Below are positions 27,920 through 36,659 of a stretch of 64,000 bases of DNA, piece by piece. The position numbers were made by a program, and so were the translations under genes. Positions within the stretch are counted from its first letter, which is position 1. Each line of letters opens with the position of its first letter. Origin of the DNA: an uncultured Clostridia bacterium (lineage in GTDB: Bacteria; Bacillota; Clostridia; UBA1381); NCBI GenBank assembly GCA_934462715.1, contig CAKSIJ010000007.1:79415-143414 (forward strand), written 5' to 3'. A model generated the notes under the pieces. It did not search any database. It worked only from the letters and a program-made list of their open reading frames with translations, and was not told where the DNA came from.

Positions 27920-28738
27920 ATGATTAAGCTTTCAAACAAAATATATCTCCATTGGCTGACGGTACTGCTTGCGGTTTTTTGCTGGATAAACCGTTATCTC
28001 GGTTTGTTTTGCATAAGCTTTCTGATTATGACGATACATGAAACGGCACATTTTTTTGCCGCAAAAAGGTTAGGTCTGACCATTAAATATATTGCTCTTT
28101 ATCCGTTCGGTCTGAATCTCCGCCTTGAAAACACCGTTCTTTTTTCCGTTTCCGATGAAATGATACTGTATCTGTCGGGGCCTTTGGCAAATGCCGTAAT
28201 GGCGCTTGCGGCACTTCCGTTTTCCTTTAAAAATCCTCTTTTTTACGATTTCTACATAAAAAACACCGTACTTTTGCTGATTAATCTTCTGCCGATCGTA
28301 CCCCTTGACGGCGGCATGGTCTTTAAAAAAATCATGCACTACAAGCTTGGTTTCCATAAGGGTGAAAATGCCGTACGAATTGTATCTTTTCTTTTCTCAT
28401 TAATTCTTACCGCTTTTTCGGTATATATCGTTATAAACGGCGGTTTCAATCCGTCTGTGTGCTTTTTTGCCGCTTTTGCATTGGGCGGTGCGGTCTGTTC
28501 AAGGGAAAAATATAACACCACCCTCGTCAAGGAACTTATATATTCCAGAAAAAAACGCACTCCCGGAAAGGCATATTCCGCAAAAATCATAGGCGCAGAC
28601 TCGCATACCGACAATGCGGAAATTGCAAAGCAGTTTAATCTGTCGTCAAACTATTTTGTACTGTTCACCGACAGCAAAAATAATGTTACCGATATAAAAA
28701 CCGAGGACGAAATAATAAAAACCCTATTGGAAAGCTGA
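27920..28738 (+). CDS. SpoIVFB-like M50 site-2 metalloprotease
   Basis: 272 residues, polytopic. The zinc motif HETAH (His40, Glu41, His44) lies in helix MTIHETAHFFAAKRLG and the third ligand in LLPIVPLDGG (Asp130), the SpoIVFB arrangement. The C-terminal 60 residues resemble a partial CBS domain, as in SpoIVFB. In sporulating Firmicutes this protease cuts pro-sigma-K in the mother-cell membrane. SpoIVFA is not adjacent, so the sporulation role is inferred. GGAG lies six bases before the ATG. Confidence 0.85.
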   Translation: MIKLSNKIYLHWLTVLLAVFCWINRYLGLFCISFLIMTIHETAHFFAAKRLGLTIKYIALYPFGLNLRLENTVLFSVSDEMILYLSGPLANAVMALAALPFSFKNPLFYDFYIKNTVLLLINLLPIVPLDGGMVFKKIMHYKLGFHKGENAVRIVSFLFSLILTAFSVYIVINGGFNPSVCFFAAFALGGAVCSREKYNTTLVKELIYSRKKRTPGKAYSAKIIGADSHTDNAEIAKQFNLSSNYFVLFTDSKNNVTDIKTEDEIIKTLLES

Positions 28739-28757
28739 TAGCTTTCCGACAGGGTTT
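28718..28757 (+). terminator. terminator of the M50 protease gene
   Basis: AAACCCT...GGAAAGC-TGATA-GCTTTCC...AGGGTTT, overlapping the stop codon and followed by ATCGTTTTAT. Confidence 0.75.
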
Positions 28758-28774
28758 ATCGTTTTATCCGTATT

Positions 28775-29257
28775 TTATAAAATCAGCTCATATGCGATTC
28801 TTGCAGTGCCGTCATCAACATATATTGTACCGCACCGCTTAAAACCGTTTTTAAGTATCTGCCGCTGCATAATCAGATTATCTGCATGAGTATCTATTCT
28901 CAGATGCGGAATTTTTTCAAGGCAAAACTCAACAGTCTGCTTCAGTATACCGTGAGCTTTTCCGTCAGAAGCAATTCTGTGAATTGTGCCGTATGCCGAA
29001 TCGGAAAGCCACGAGCCGTTTTCTATAACCTCATAGCTTTTATCCTCGCCGATAATAAAAGCAAAAACAGCGCAAATTCCATTATCATTTTCGATAACAT
29101 ATAAGTTCTGATTTTCTATATCGTTTTTCAGCATACTTTCCTTCGGATAACCTCCGCTCCATTGAGTCGGATTGGCGTTATCCGCCATAAAGCTTCTTGC
29201 ATATTCATATATTTTGTTAATCTGCGGCAGATCGTCTGCCGTTGCTGCTCTGATCAT
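28775..29257 (-). CDS. GNAT family N-acetyltransferase
   Basis: 160 residues with the GNAT fold: N-terminal IRAATADDLPQINKIYEYAR, central VFAFIIGEDKSYEVIE and a short acetyl-CoA region around IHRIASDGKAHGILKQTVEFC, followed by LRIDTHADNLIMQRQILKNGFKRCGTIYV. ATG at 29257 follows AGGGTGAT. The substrate is not predictable. It sits just downstream of tsaD, but with no sign of a shared task. Confidence 0.9.
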   Translation of the reverse strand: MIRAATADDLPQINKIYEYARSFMADNANPTQWSGGYPKESMLKNDIENQNLYVIENDNGICAVFAFIIGEDKSYEVIENGSWLSDSAYGTIHRIASDGKAHGILKQTVEFCLEKIPHLRIDTHADNLIMQRQILKNGFKRCGTIYVDDGTARIAYELIL

Positions 29258-29280
29258 CAATTATCACCCTGCCTAAAATA

Positions 29281-30294
29281 CTAATCTTCAATTGACAGAT
29301 AAGGCACTGCGTTTAAATCCTGTTCTGCCGTTATTCCTTTAAGATACGAATAATACCCTGCGCAGGCAATCATTGCGGCATTATCGGTACAAAGCACCGG
29401 CGGCGGAAACAGTACCGAAATATTCTTCTTTCCGGCTTCCCTTGTCATTTTTTCTCTAAGCTCGGAATTTGCCGCAACGCCCCCGGCAATTGCGATTGTA
29501 TTGATATTGTATTTTTCTGCCGCTTCAATGGTATGTTCAACAAGCACATCGGTAACTGCCGCCTGGAAGCTTGCCGCTATATCGGCTTTGTTAACTTCAA
29601 TACCCAGCTGTTCCTGTTTATGAAGATAGTTGATAACGGCAGTTTTAACACCCGAAAAAGAAAAATCAAGCGAATCCTTATCAATTCTCACCCTCGGGAA
29701 TTTAATCGCTTCCGGATTTCCCTCTTTTGCAAGTTTATCAACCTTAGGTCCTCCGGGATAACCCAAGCCTATTACTCTTGCGATTTTGTCAAAAGCTTCA
29801 CCTGCCGCGTCATCACGCGTCCGTCCGAGAATTTTAAATTCCGTATAATCCTCAACCAGAACTATATGGCTGTGACCTCCGGAAGCCACAAGGCATACAA
29901 ACGGCGGTTCAAGTTCCTTATGCGCTATAAAATTCGCCATGATATGCCCCTTGATATGATGAACCGGAACAAGCGGTTTATGCGCCGCATAGGAATACCC
30001 CTTTGCAAACGATACTCCCACAAGCAATGCTCCGACCAGTCCCGGTCCGTATGTAACGGCAACAGCGTCTATATTGTCTATTGTTACCCCTGCTTTAACC
30101 AACGCTTCCTCGACAACCGCGTCTATATTTTCTATATGCTTTCTCGAAGCAATTTCGGGGACTACCCCTCCGTATTTTTTATGTAAATCAATCTGCGTAT
30201 TGATAACGTTTGAAAGTACCTCACGTCCGTTTTTTACAACGGCGGCGGCTGTTTCATCACAGGAGCTTTCTATTCCGAGAATAAGCTTGTCCAT
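29281..30294 (-). CDS. tsaD: tRNA N6-adenosine threonylcarbamoyltransferase TsaD
   Basis: 337 residues. ILGIESSCDETAAAVV at the N-terminus, metal ligands in HHIKGHIMAN, the nucleotide-binding ASGGHSHIVL, AGEAFDKIAR and IAGGVAANSELR are all diagnostic. ATG at 30294 is preferred to an upstream in-frame start because AAAGGA lies before it. It transfers the threonylcarbamoyl group to A37 of ANN-decoding tRNAs with TsaB and TsaE, which are not in the window. rimI and a YwlE-like phosphatase gene lie upstream in the same direction. Confidence 0.97.
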   Translation of the reverse strand: MDKLILGIESSCDETAAAVVKNGREVLSNVINTQIDLHKKYGGVVPEIASRKHIENIDAVVEEALVKAGVTIDNIDAVAVTYGPGLVGALLVGVSFAKGYSYAAHKPLVPVHHIKGHIMANFIAHKELEPPFVCLVASGGHSHIVLVEDYTEFKILGRTRDDAAGEAFDKIARVIGLGYPGGPKVDKLAKEGNPEAIKFPRVRIDKDSLDFSFSGVKTAVINYLHKQEQLGIEVNKADIAASFQAAVTDVLVEHTIEAAEKYNINTIAIAGGVAANSELREKMTREAGKKNISVLFPPPVLCTDNAAMIACAGYYSYLKGITAEQDLNAVPYLSIED

Positions 30295-30316
30295 TTTTAA
30301 CCATTCCTTTCGCCGT

Positions 30317-30775
30317 TTAACCATATGTTAAAACCAAATCCATTAAAACCGCTCCTTCGGCGGGATCTTTATAATAATTTTTCCGATAGCCGACCCTCTT
30401 GAATCCGAAGCTTTCATAAAGGCTCACGGCAGGAGCGTTATTTTCCCTGACCTCAAGCGACATAACCGTCAATCCGAGATTTTTTGCTTTTTCAATCATC
30501 ATACCGAGCATTTTTGCCGCTATGCCGTTTCTTCTGTATTTTCCGGCAACTGCAACATTCGTAATCTGACCCTCGCCGGCAATGCAGTACATACCGCAGT
30601 AGCCGACGGCTTCGCCGCCGATATGCGCAACAACATAATGCGCAAGCGGATTTTGTGTATCATTTAAAAATAACTGCTCCGACCACGGCTCTGAAAAGCA
30701 CTCTTTATCCAATTCGGCAAGCCTTTTGCAGTCCTTTTCTTCAATATCCGAAAATACCAATTCCGATAATTCCAT
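30317..30775 (-). CDS. rimI: ribosomal-protein-alanine acetyltransferase RimI
   Basis: 152 residues, GNAT fold: ECFSEPWSEQLF near the start, VAHIGGEAVGYCGMYCIAGEGQITNVAVAG, the acetyl-CoA loop KYRRNGIAAKML and LEVRENNAPAVSLYESFGFKRVGYRKNYY, which is the RimI signature. It acetylates the N-terminus of ribosomal protein S18 in E. coli. Placement beside tsaD is common in Firmicutes. ATG at 30775 is used; an in-frame TTG three codons earlier lies too close to the AAGGG site. Confidence 0.94.
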   Translation of the reverse strand: MELSELVFSDIEEKDCKRLAELDKECFSEPWSEQLFLNDTQNPLAHYVVAHIGGEAVGYCGMYCIAGEGQITNVAVAGKYRRNGIAAKMLGMMIEKAKNLGLTVMSLEVRENNAPAVSLYESFGFKRVGYRKNYYKDPAEGAVLMDLVLTYG

Positions 30776-30792
30776 ATCATGCAAGCCCTTTG

Positions 30793-31254
30793 TTATTGTT
30801 TATCATTGCCGTTTTTTTGAATCTGTTCTATCTTGTCGGCAATCTGGCTTAAAGCAATGTACAGCTTATCGGCTGTTTTTATGTAGTCCTCCAAATCGCC
30901 GCCGAACGGATCCTCGATTTCGCCGTCAATTCCGGCAAGCTCGCATACCGTGACCGTTTTTTCCTTTGCGCTTTCCTGCAAAACAAGCTTATGTGCTTCG
31001 GTCATTGTTATAATCAAGTCGCTTTTATCAATTAATTCCTGAGTAAGCTGCTTTGCTCTGTGACCGCTCAAATCAACATCGTACTTTTTAACCGCTTCAA
31101 CAGCCTCCGGCGTTGCCGGATCTCCCTCATGCGCAAAAAGTCCTGCCGATTCGATTCTTACATCAAGCTCGTTTTCTACCGCAAGCTTATCAAAAATTCC
31201 TGCTGCCATCGGGCTTCTGCAAGTATTCCCCGTACAAACAAATAAGATATTCAT
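30793..31254 (-). CDS. ywlE: low-molecular-weight phosphatase, protein-arginine phosphatase YwlE type
   Basis: 153 residues. The P-loop CTGNTCRSP (Cys7, Thr11, Cys12, Arg13) opens the protein and the general acid is Asp in DPFGGD. Thr11 in place of the Ile/Leu of tyrosine phosphatases is what gives B. subtilis YwlE its preference for phosphoarginine, so reversal of McsB-type arginine phosphorylation is likely. ATG at 31254 has AAAGGA upstream. It is in line with rimI and tsaD, as neighbours of threonylcarbamoyl genes often are. The symbol is by similarity. Confidence 0.88.
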   Translation of the reverse strand: MNILFVCTGNTCRSPMAAGIFDKLAVENELDVRIESAGLFAHEGDPATPEAVEAVKKYDVDLSGHRAKQLTQELIDKSDLIITMTEAHKLVLQESAKEKTVTVCELAGIDGEIEDPFGGDLEDYIKTADKLYIALSQIADKIEQIQKNGNDKQ

Positions 31255-31321
31255 TTTTATAACCATTCCTTTCTGCGCTGTAAGGCACAAATCCCAATAC
31301 GATTAAAAAAGCTATTGTATG

Positions 31322-31918
31322 TTATTTTATACCCAATGCCGATTTTGCAAGCTTATCGGCAAGCTCATTATATTTCACACCCGAATGTCCTTTTACCTTT
31401 ACAAACCTTACTGTCAGTTTCTTTGACGCTTCCTTATAAAATGCGGCATACTTTATGGTTCCGCTTTTATTCGTCTGCCATTCACCGGTACACCATTTTT
31501 CTATTCCGGCATAATCGTAGTATATGTCAACGCTTGAAATACCGTTGTCAAGGCAATAGCGCATAACAAATTCAGCGCCCTTTATCTCTCCGGCAACATT
31601 TCGCATGGATGCAAGCTCGGGATCGTCAAAGGCTTTTGAAAAATGCTTTTCCTCGCCGTTGTGAAATATAACGGCACCAAAAGAAAACATTGATTTTTCC
31701 TTTAAAAAGCTTCCGTCAACATATGCATAAACCTCGCTTACCGCACCCTCATCAACGGTATCGTATAAAGTGCCGAGTACGAACGCTTTAGCTTCTTCCT
31801 CTGTCGGAAAGCTTTTAAATGCGGCTCCGGAATAACCGGAGGTTTGTTTTTTACATTCGTCCCACGTTTTATATACTCCAGGCACTCTGCCGTTTTTTAC
31901 CGCATAAAATTTTCCCAT
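31322..31918 (-). CDS. ribonuclease H with N-terminal viroplasmin-like domain
   Basis: 198 residues. Residues 1-45 are a viroplasmin-like hybrid-binding domain (KFYAVKNGRVPGVYKTWDEC, GAAFKSFPTEEEAKAF). Residues about 65-198 are RNase H type 1: YAYVDGSF (Asp), AGEIKGAEFVM (Glu), DIYYDYAGIEKW (Asp) and YNELADKLAK (Asp), the complete DEDD set. It degrades RNA in RNA-DNA hybrids. The ATG shares a base with the glmM stop (TAATG), so translation is coupled. Confidence 0.95.
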   Translation of the reverse strand: MGKFYAVKNGRVPGVYKTWDECKKQTSGYSGAAFKSFPTEEEAKAFVLGTLYDTVDEGAVSEVYAYVDGSFLKEKSMFSFGAVIFHNGEEKHFSKAFDDPELASMRNVAGEIKGAEFVMRYCLDNGISSVDIYYDYAGIEKWCTGEWQTNKSGTIKYAAFYKEASKKLTVRFVKVKGHSGVKYNELADKLAKSALGIK

Positions 31919-33270
31919 TATCCGCAAACCTTTTCTATAAGCTCCGCAAGAGCCTTTGCCTTTTTGTCGATATTATCTCTGTCCTTGCCCTCAATCATAA
32001 CTCTTACAAGCGGCTCTGTACCGGACGGTCTTATCAGCACTCTGCCCTCTCCTGCGAATTCACTTTCGATTTCGGCAATCTTTTCGGAAATTTCCTTTAT
32101 TTCCATATATGTGTTTTTATATTCCTGTTTAACCTTTGCATTGTAAAGTACCTGAGGCATTACGGTAACAATTTCGGCAAGCTCCGAAGCCTTTTTGCCT
32201 GTTTTCTTCAATACAGTCAAAAACTGCAACGCACTCACAAGTCCGTCACCGGTTGTATTGTGTTCAAGAAAAATGATATGGCCCGACTGTTCTCCGCCCA
32301 GAACATATCCCTTGTCAAGCATTTCTTCAAGCACATATCTGTCGCCGACCTTTGTTCTCGGAATATTGATTCCGAGCTTTTCACCTGCGATAAAAAGTCC
32401 CAGATTGCTCATTACGGTAGCAACAAGAGTATTCTTTGTAAGCTTGCCTTGATCCATCAGGTATTTTGCGCAGATTGCCATAATCTGGTCGCCGTCTATA
32501 AGGTTTCCCTTTTCGTCAACCGCCAACATTCTGTCGGCGTCACCGTCAAAAGCAAGACCCACGTCGGCGCCGATTGAAACAACATATTGCTTTAAGCTCT
32601 CCATATGCGTCGAACCGCACATATCGTTGATGTTTTTACCGTCGGGCGTGTTGTGGATAGCTTCAACGCTTGCACCCAATTTGTTCAAAGCCTTAAATGC
32701 CGTCTGATAGCTTGCACCGTTAGCGCAGTCAATCGCAATTTTCAGTCCCTCAAGAGTTGTATCGGTTGTTGAAACGGCAAATTTAACATAATCCTCCACT
32801 GCGTTGTGGTTTGCACTCACATAACCCACATCACCGTGAGTAGGCAATGCGCCGAAGGTTTTTCTGCCCTCGATATAGTCCTCGATTTCGTCCTCGATTT
32901 CGTCCTTCAGCTTATATCCCTCGCTGTTGAAAAATTTAATTCCGTTATACTCGCAAGGATTATGCGACGCGGAAATAACAACGCCTGCGTCGGCATGATA
33001 GAGCCTTGTAAGGTAAGCAACTGCCGGGGTAGGTATGATTCCGAGAGGTATAACCTTTGCGCCCATTGAGCATAAGCCTGCCGTAAGCGCCGCTTCAAGC
33101 ATATCGCCCGATTGTCTGGTATCCTTTCCTATAAGGATTCTCGGTCTTTTGTGTTTTGTTTCCTTTGTAAGCACATAAGCACCGCTCTGCCCTGTTTTAA
33201 AAGCAAGCTCTGCCGTCAGATCCTTGTTTGCCACACCCCTGATACCGTCAGTTCCGAATAGTTTTCCCAT
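31918..33270 (-). CDS. glmM: phosphoglucosamine mutase GlmM
   Basis: 450 residues. FGTDGIRGVAN start, phosphoserine loop ISASHNP (Ser102), metal loop DGDADR, GGEQSGHI and the phosphate-binding RPSGTEPLVRVM. It converts glucosamine-6-phosphate to glucosamine-1-phosphate for peptidoglycan precursors. AAGGAG lies eight bases before the ATG. The RNase H gene follows with a one-base overlap. Confidence 0.97.
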   Translation of the reverse strand: MGKLFGTDGIRGVANKDLTAELAFKTGQSGAYVLTKETKHKRPRILIGKDTRQSGDMLEAALTAGLCSMGAKVIPLGIIPTPAVAYLTRLYHADAGVVISASHNPCEYNGIKFFNSEGYKLKDEIEDEIEDYIEGRKTFGALPTHGDVGYVSANHNAVEDYVKFAVSTTDTTLEGLKIAIDCANGASYQTAFKALNKLGASVEAIHNTPDGKNINDMCGSTHMESLKQYVVSIGADVGLAFDGDADRMLAVDEKGNLIDGDQIMAICAKYLMDQGKLTKNTLVATVMSNLGLFIAGEKLGINIPRTKVGDRYVLEEMLDKGYVLGGEQSGHIIFLEHNTTGDGLVSALQFLTVLKKTGKKASELAEIVTVMPQVLYNAKVKQEYKNTYMEIKEISEKIAEIESEFAGEGRVLIRPSGTEPLVRVMIEGKDRDNIDKKAKALAELIEKVCG

Positions 33271-33365
33271 TTCGATTACTCCTTTTTAATTATTCATCGC
33301 AGGCAATCGTAAAACAGTTGTTTTACAACCGCCCGGAATACTCTTATTCATACAATTCCGATTTT

Positions 33366-35198
33366 TTATTGCAAATTCTCATTTCCGCCGTATATTGCTT
33401 CAAATTCGCTCTCGTTAAGCGTTTCCTTTTCAAGCAGTGCGCCGGCAACCCTTTCGAGAATATCCTTATTGTCTGTGAGGAGGGTTTTTGTTTTTTCGTA
33501 AAGACGTCCGATAATGTTTTTAACCTCATCATCGATATCAGCCGCCGTTTTTTCCGAATACAGTCTTGAATGTCCGTAATCTCTGCCGAGGAACACTTCT
33601 TCATTGCTGTCATAGCTTACAAGTCCGAGCTTGCTGCTCATACCGTACTTTGTAATCATAGCTCTTGCAACGTTTGTCGCCTGTTTAATATCGCCCGAAG
33701 CGCCGGTGCTTATATCGTCAAGCATAATTTCCTCTGCCGCTCTGCCGCCGAGTGATTTTATAATTTCATTAAGCATTTCACCCTTTGAGGAATAAAACAC
33801 ATCGTCCTTAGGCGTGTACATGGTATATCCGCCGGCTCTGCCCCTCGGGATAATCGAAACCTGATGTACCTTTTCATCTTTGTCGATAAGCTTTGATACT
33901 ATCGCATGACCGGCTTCATGATATGCGGTAAGCTTCTTTTCCTTTTCGGTTACGCGCTTGGATTTTTTCTCCGTTCCCATCATAACCTTGATATTTGCGT
34001 CCTCAATATCCTTTGAATCGATTTTCTCCTTATTTCTTCTTGCGGCAAAAATCGCCGCTTCATTCATGAGGTTTTCCAAATCAGCACCGGTATACCCCGA
34101 TGTAACCTTTGCGATTCTTCCCAAATCAACATCGCCCGCAAGCGGCTTTTTCTTTGAGTGTACCTTTAAAATTTCCTCTCTGCCGGTAACGTCCGGTGCG
34201 TCTACGACAACCTGACGGTCAAATCTTCCCGGTCTTAAAAGCGCCGGGTCGAGAATATCGGGTCTGTTGGTTGCGGCAATGATGATTATTCCCTCGTTTA
34301 CTCCGAAGCCGTCCATCTCAACGAGCAGCTGATTTAAGGTCTGTTCTCTTTCGTCATGTCCGCCGCCCATGCCTGCGCCTCTTTTTCTGCCGACTGCGTC
34401 AATTTCATCTATAAAAATAATACACGGTCTTTGTTTTTTTGCCTGTTCAAACAAATCTCTCACTCTCGACGCTCCGACTCCGACATATAGCTCCACAAAA
34501 TCAGAACCGCTGATAGAGAAAAACGGAACTCCGGCTTCTCCGGCAACAGCTCTGGCAAGCAGCGTTTTACCCGTTCCCGGCGAGCCTACCAAAAGCACGC
34601 CTTTTGGTATTCTTGCTCCCAGAGAAATGAACTTTTTCGGATTCTTTAAAAAGTCCACAAGCTCCATGAGCTCTTCCTTTTCCTCAACCGCACCGGCAAC
34701 GTCTTCAAATTTTGTTTTCTTTGCATTGTCGCTCATAAGCTTTGCCCTGCTTCTGGTAAAGCCGTTTGTTCTGTTTCCCATACCGGTAACAAAGAATATT
34801 ATCAAAAACACCATGAGCACAATGCTTACTATCGGCAATGCAAAATTCATCCACGAAACCTTAGGCTCGCATACCGTCAGCTTCAGTTCGTCCGCATCGA
34901 TCTGCGTCTGCATAACCGAACCGACATCATTGTAAAAAATATCGGTTGACGGTATTCTTACCTTAAGCTCACGGTATTTATACTTATCCGAAATCTGAAC
35001 TCCATCCTTTAACTGCGCCGTGATTTCATCTCCGCACAGGTCTATTTCCTTAATCTGCGTAGATTTAACAAGCTTGACAAAGTCGGAATACGCAACCTGC
35101 ACCGTAGGTCTTGATATATTCACAAACAATGAAAATACCAAAAAAATCATAACCGCCGCAAGCAGCCACATTCCCAAGCCTTTGTTTCGTTTTTGCAT
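33366..35198 (-). CDS. ftsH: ATP-dependent membrane zinc protease FtsH
   Basis: 610 residues. Two membrane helices (about 9-28 and 120-139) bracket an extracellular domain. The AAA domain has GSPGTGKT (205-212), IIFIDEID and the second region of homology NRPDILDPALLRPGRFDR (311-328). The zinc site is HEAGH (427-431) with a downstream Asp ligand. It degrades misfolded and regulatory membrane proteins. It follows tilS by 35 bp, the usual Firmicute tilS-(hpt)-ftsH order with hpt missing here. Confidence 0.97.
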   Translation of the reverse strand: MQKRNKGLGMWLLAAVMIFLVFSLFVNISRPTVQVAYSDFVKLVKSTQIKEIDLCGDEITAQLKDGVQISDKYKYRELKVRIPSTDIFYNDVGSVMQTQIDADELKLTVCEPKVSWMNFALPIVSIVLMVFLIIFFVTGMGNRTNGFTRSRAKLMSDNAKKTKFEDVAGAVEEKEELMELVDFLKNPKKFISLGARIPKGVLLVGSPGTGKTLLARAVAGEAGVPFFSISGSDFVELYVGVGASRVRDLFEQAKKQRPCIIFIDEIDAVGRKRGAGMGGGHDEREQTLNQLLVEMDGFGVNEGIIIIAATNRPDILDPALLRPGRFDRQVVVDAPDVTGREEILKVHSKKKPLAGDVDLGRIAKVTSGYTGADLENLMNEAAIFAARRNKEKIDSKDIEDANIKVMMGTEKKSKRVTEKEKKLTAYHEAGHAIVSKLIDKDEKVHQVSIIPRGRAGGYTMYTPKDDVFYSSKGEMLNEIIKSLGGRAAEEIMLDDISTGASGDIKQATNVARAMITKYGMSSKLGLVSYDSNEEVFLGRDYGHSRLYSEKTAADIDDEVKNIIGRLYEKTKTLLTDNKDILERVAGALLEKETLNESEFEAIYGGNENLQ

Positions 35199-35233
35199 AG
35201 CATACTACTCCTTATAATAAAAAAATCAAACAA

Positions 35234-36595
35234 TTAAATGTTATTATCCTCGCATTTTCGTATTTCGCAGGACATGAGCGTACCGACTTGTGAAAATCTT
35301 CTGTCGCTTCTTATTCCCGCAACCCAAACTATATCGCCGCCGCACGTCAGAATCGGAACCTTGTTTCTTTTGCTGCGTTCAAGCTTAATATCGGTGAACA
35401 AATCGGAAAGTTTTTTTCTTCCTTTCATTCCGTAAGGATAAAAATAATCTCCGTTTATTTTGCTTCTTAGGGAAAAGCTTTTCGCATCATCGGCATAAAA
35501 ATATATTTTCTCCGCCGTGTTTTTTTTCTTTTGTTTCTCTCTTTTTATTTGCACAACAGCATTTATCTCGGGTATGAATTTTTCTTCGCCTATTGTCAAG
35601 GTATAAGAAAATGACTCGTTTTTATTGTCTGTTCCGATAAATTTAAGCTTTCCGTATTCAGCTGCCGCACTGATACCGCCCGGCAGATTGATAACCTTGT
35701 TTGCTCCTCCCCCGATTAAATTCAAAACATCGTTAATATGCTTAACCGACAGCTTTTCGGGGCTTTTTCTGAAATTCCGGTACATAAGCTGAATAACACC
35801 CTTTATTATTGTGTTATGCTCTTTGAGCAAGCCCTCAATATCCGCTTTTCCCGAAGCGACGTATTTTCCGTACGCTTCGTCTGTGCATTTTCCGATAAAA
35901 TCGGCGGCTTCCTTAAACACCTCTGTATTTTCAGTCACCGTATCGACAAAACCGGGGTTAAGCTCTTTTTCAATCAGCGGCAGCAGATGAAGTCTTATTT
36001 TATTTCGTGTGTAATCCGCTTCAAAATTTGTCTTATCCACAGCGAACTCATAATTATTTGATTTGCAGTAGTCCTCGATTTCGCTTTTGGTCAGTCCTAT
36101 AACCGGTCTGATAATGTATGCGTCCCTTTTTGGGCTTATTCCGCACATTCCGTCAATGCCGCACCCTCTTGTCATGTGCAGAAGCACAGACTCGGCAGAA
36201 TCGTTTTTATTATGCGCCGTAGCTATTTTATTTATGTTTTGGCTTTTTCGTATTTCCTCAAAAAAACCGTATCTGATTTTTCTTCCGGCAAGCTCCGAGG
36301 ACATTTTGTGCTTTGCGGCATACGCCGGAACATCGGCTTTTTTGACAAAGCACTTTATGTCGTTATCCTCGCAAAGCTTTTTAACAAAGTCCTCGTCCTT
36401 ATCCGCTTCGGCTCTGATACCGTGATTTACGTGTGCGGCAAGCACTTCAAAGCCCATTTCATAGGAAAGCTTTATCAAAATATGCAGCATGGCGACAGAG
36501 TCGCTTCCGCCCGATAAAGCGCAAAGCACCCTGTCCCCCTGCCGGATCAAATCATATTCCGTTATTGTTCTTTTAACCTTATCAACAGTATTCAT
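35234..36595 (-). CDS. tilS: tRNA(Ile)-lysidine synthase TilS
   Basis: 453 residues. The PP-loop SGGSDS (28-33) and HVNHGIRAEADKDEDFV define the N-terminal ATP-pyrophosphatase; ARNKIR-type TRNKIRLHLLPLI and a C-terminal substrate domain follow. It changes C34 of tRNA-Ile(CAU) to lysidine and is essential. No clear Shine-Dalgarno site precedes the ATG at 36595. It is in one direction with ftsH. Confidence 0.95.
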   Translation of the reverse strand: MNTVDKVKRTITEYDLIRQGDRVLCALSGGSDSVAMLHILIKLSYEMGFEVLAAHVNHGIRAEADKDEDFVKKLCEDNDIKCFVKKADVPAYAAKHKMSSELAGRKIRYGFFEEIRKSQNINKIATAHNKNDSAESVLLHMTRGCGIDGMCGISPKRDAYIIRPVIGLTKSEIEDYCKSNNYEFAVDKTNFEADYTRNKIRLHLLPLIEKELNPGFVDTVTENTEVFKEAADFIGKCTDEAYGKYVASGKADIEGLLKEHNTIIKGVIQLMYRNFRKSPEKLSVKHINDVLNLIGGGANKVINLPGGISAAAEYGKLKFIGTDNKNESFSYTLTIGEEKFIPEINAVVQIKREKQKKKNTAEKIYFYADDAKSFSLRSKINGDYFYPYGMKGRKKLSDLFTDIKLERSKRNKVPILTCGGDIVWVAGIRSDRRFSQVGTLMSCEIRKCEDNNI

Positions 36596-36659
36596 ACATT
36601 AAAATATTAGCTCAAAATTGTTTTTATTTATCAACTATCCTATACTTTTCTTAAAATAA

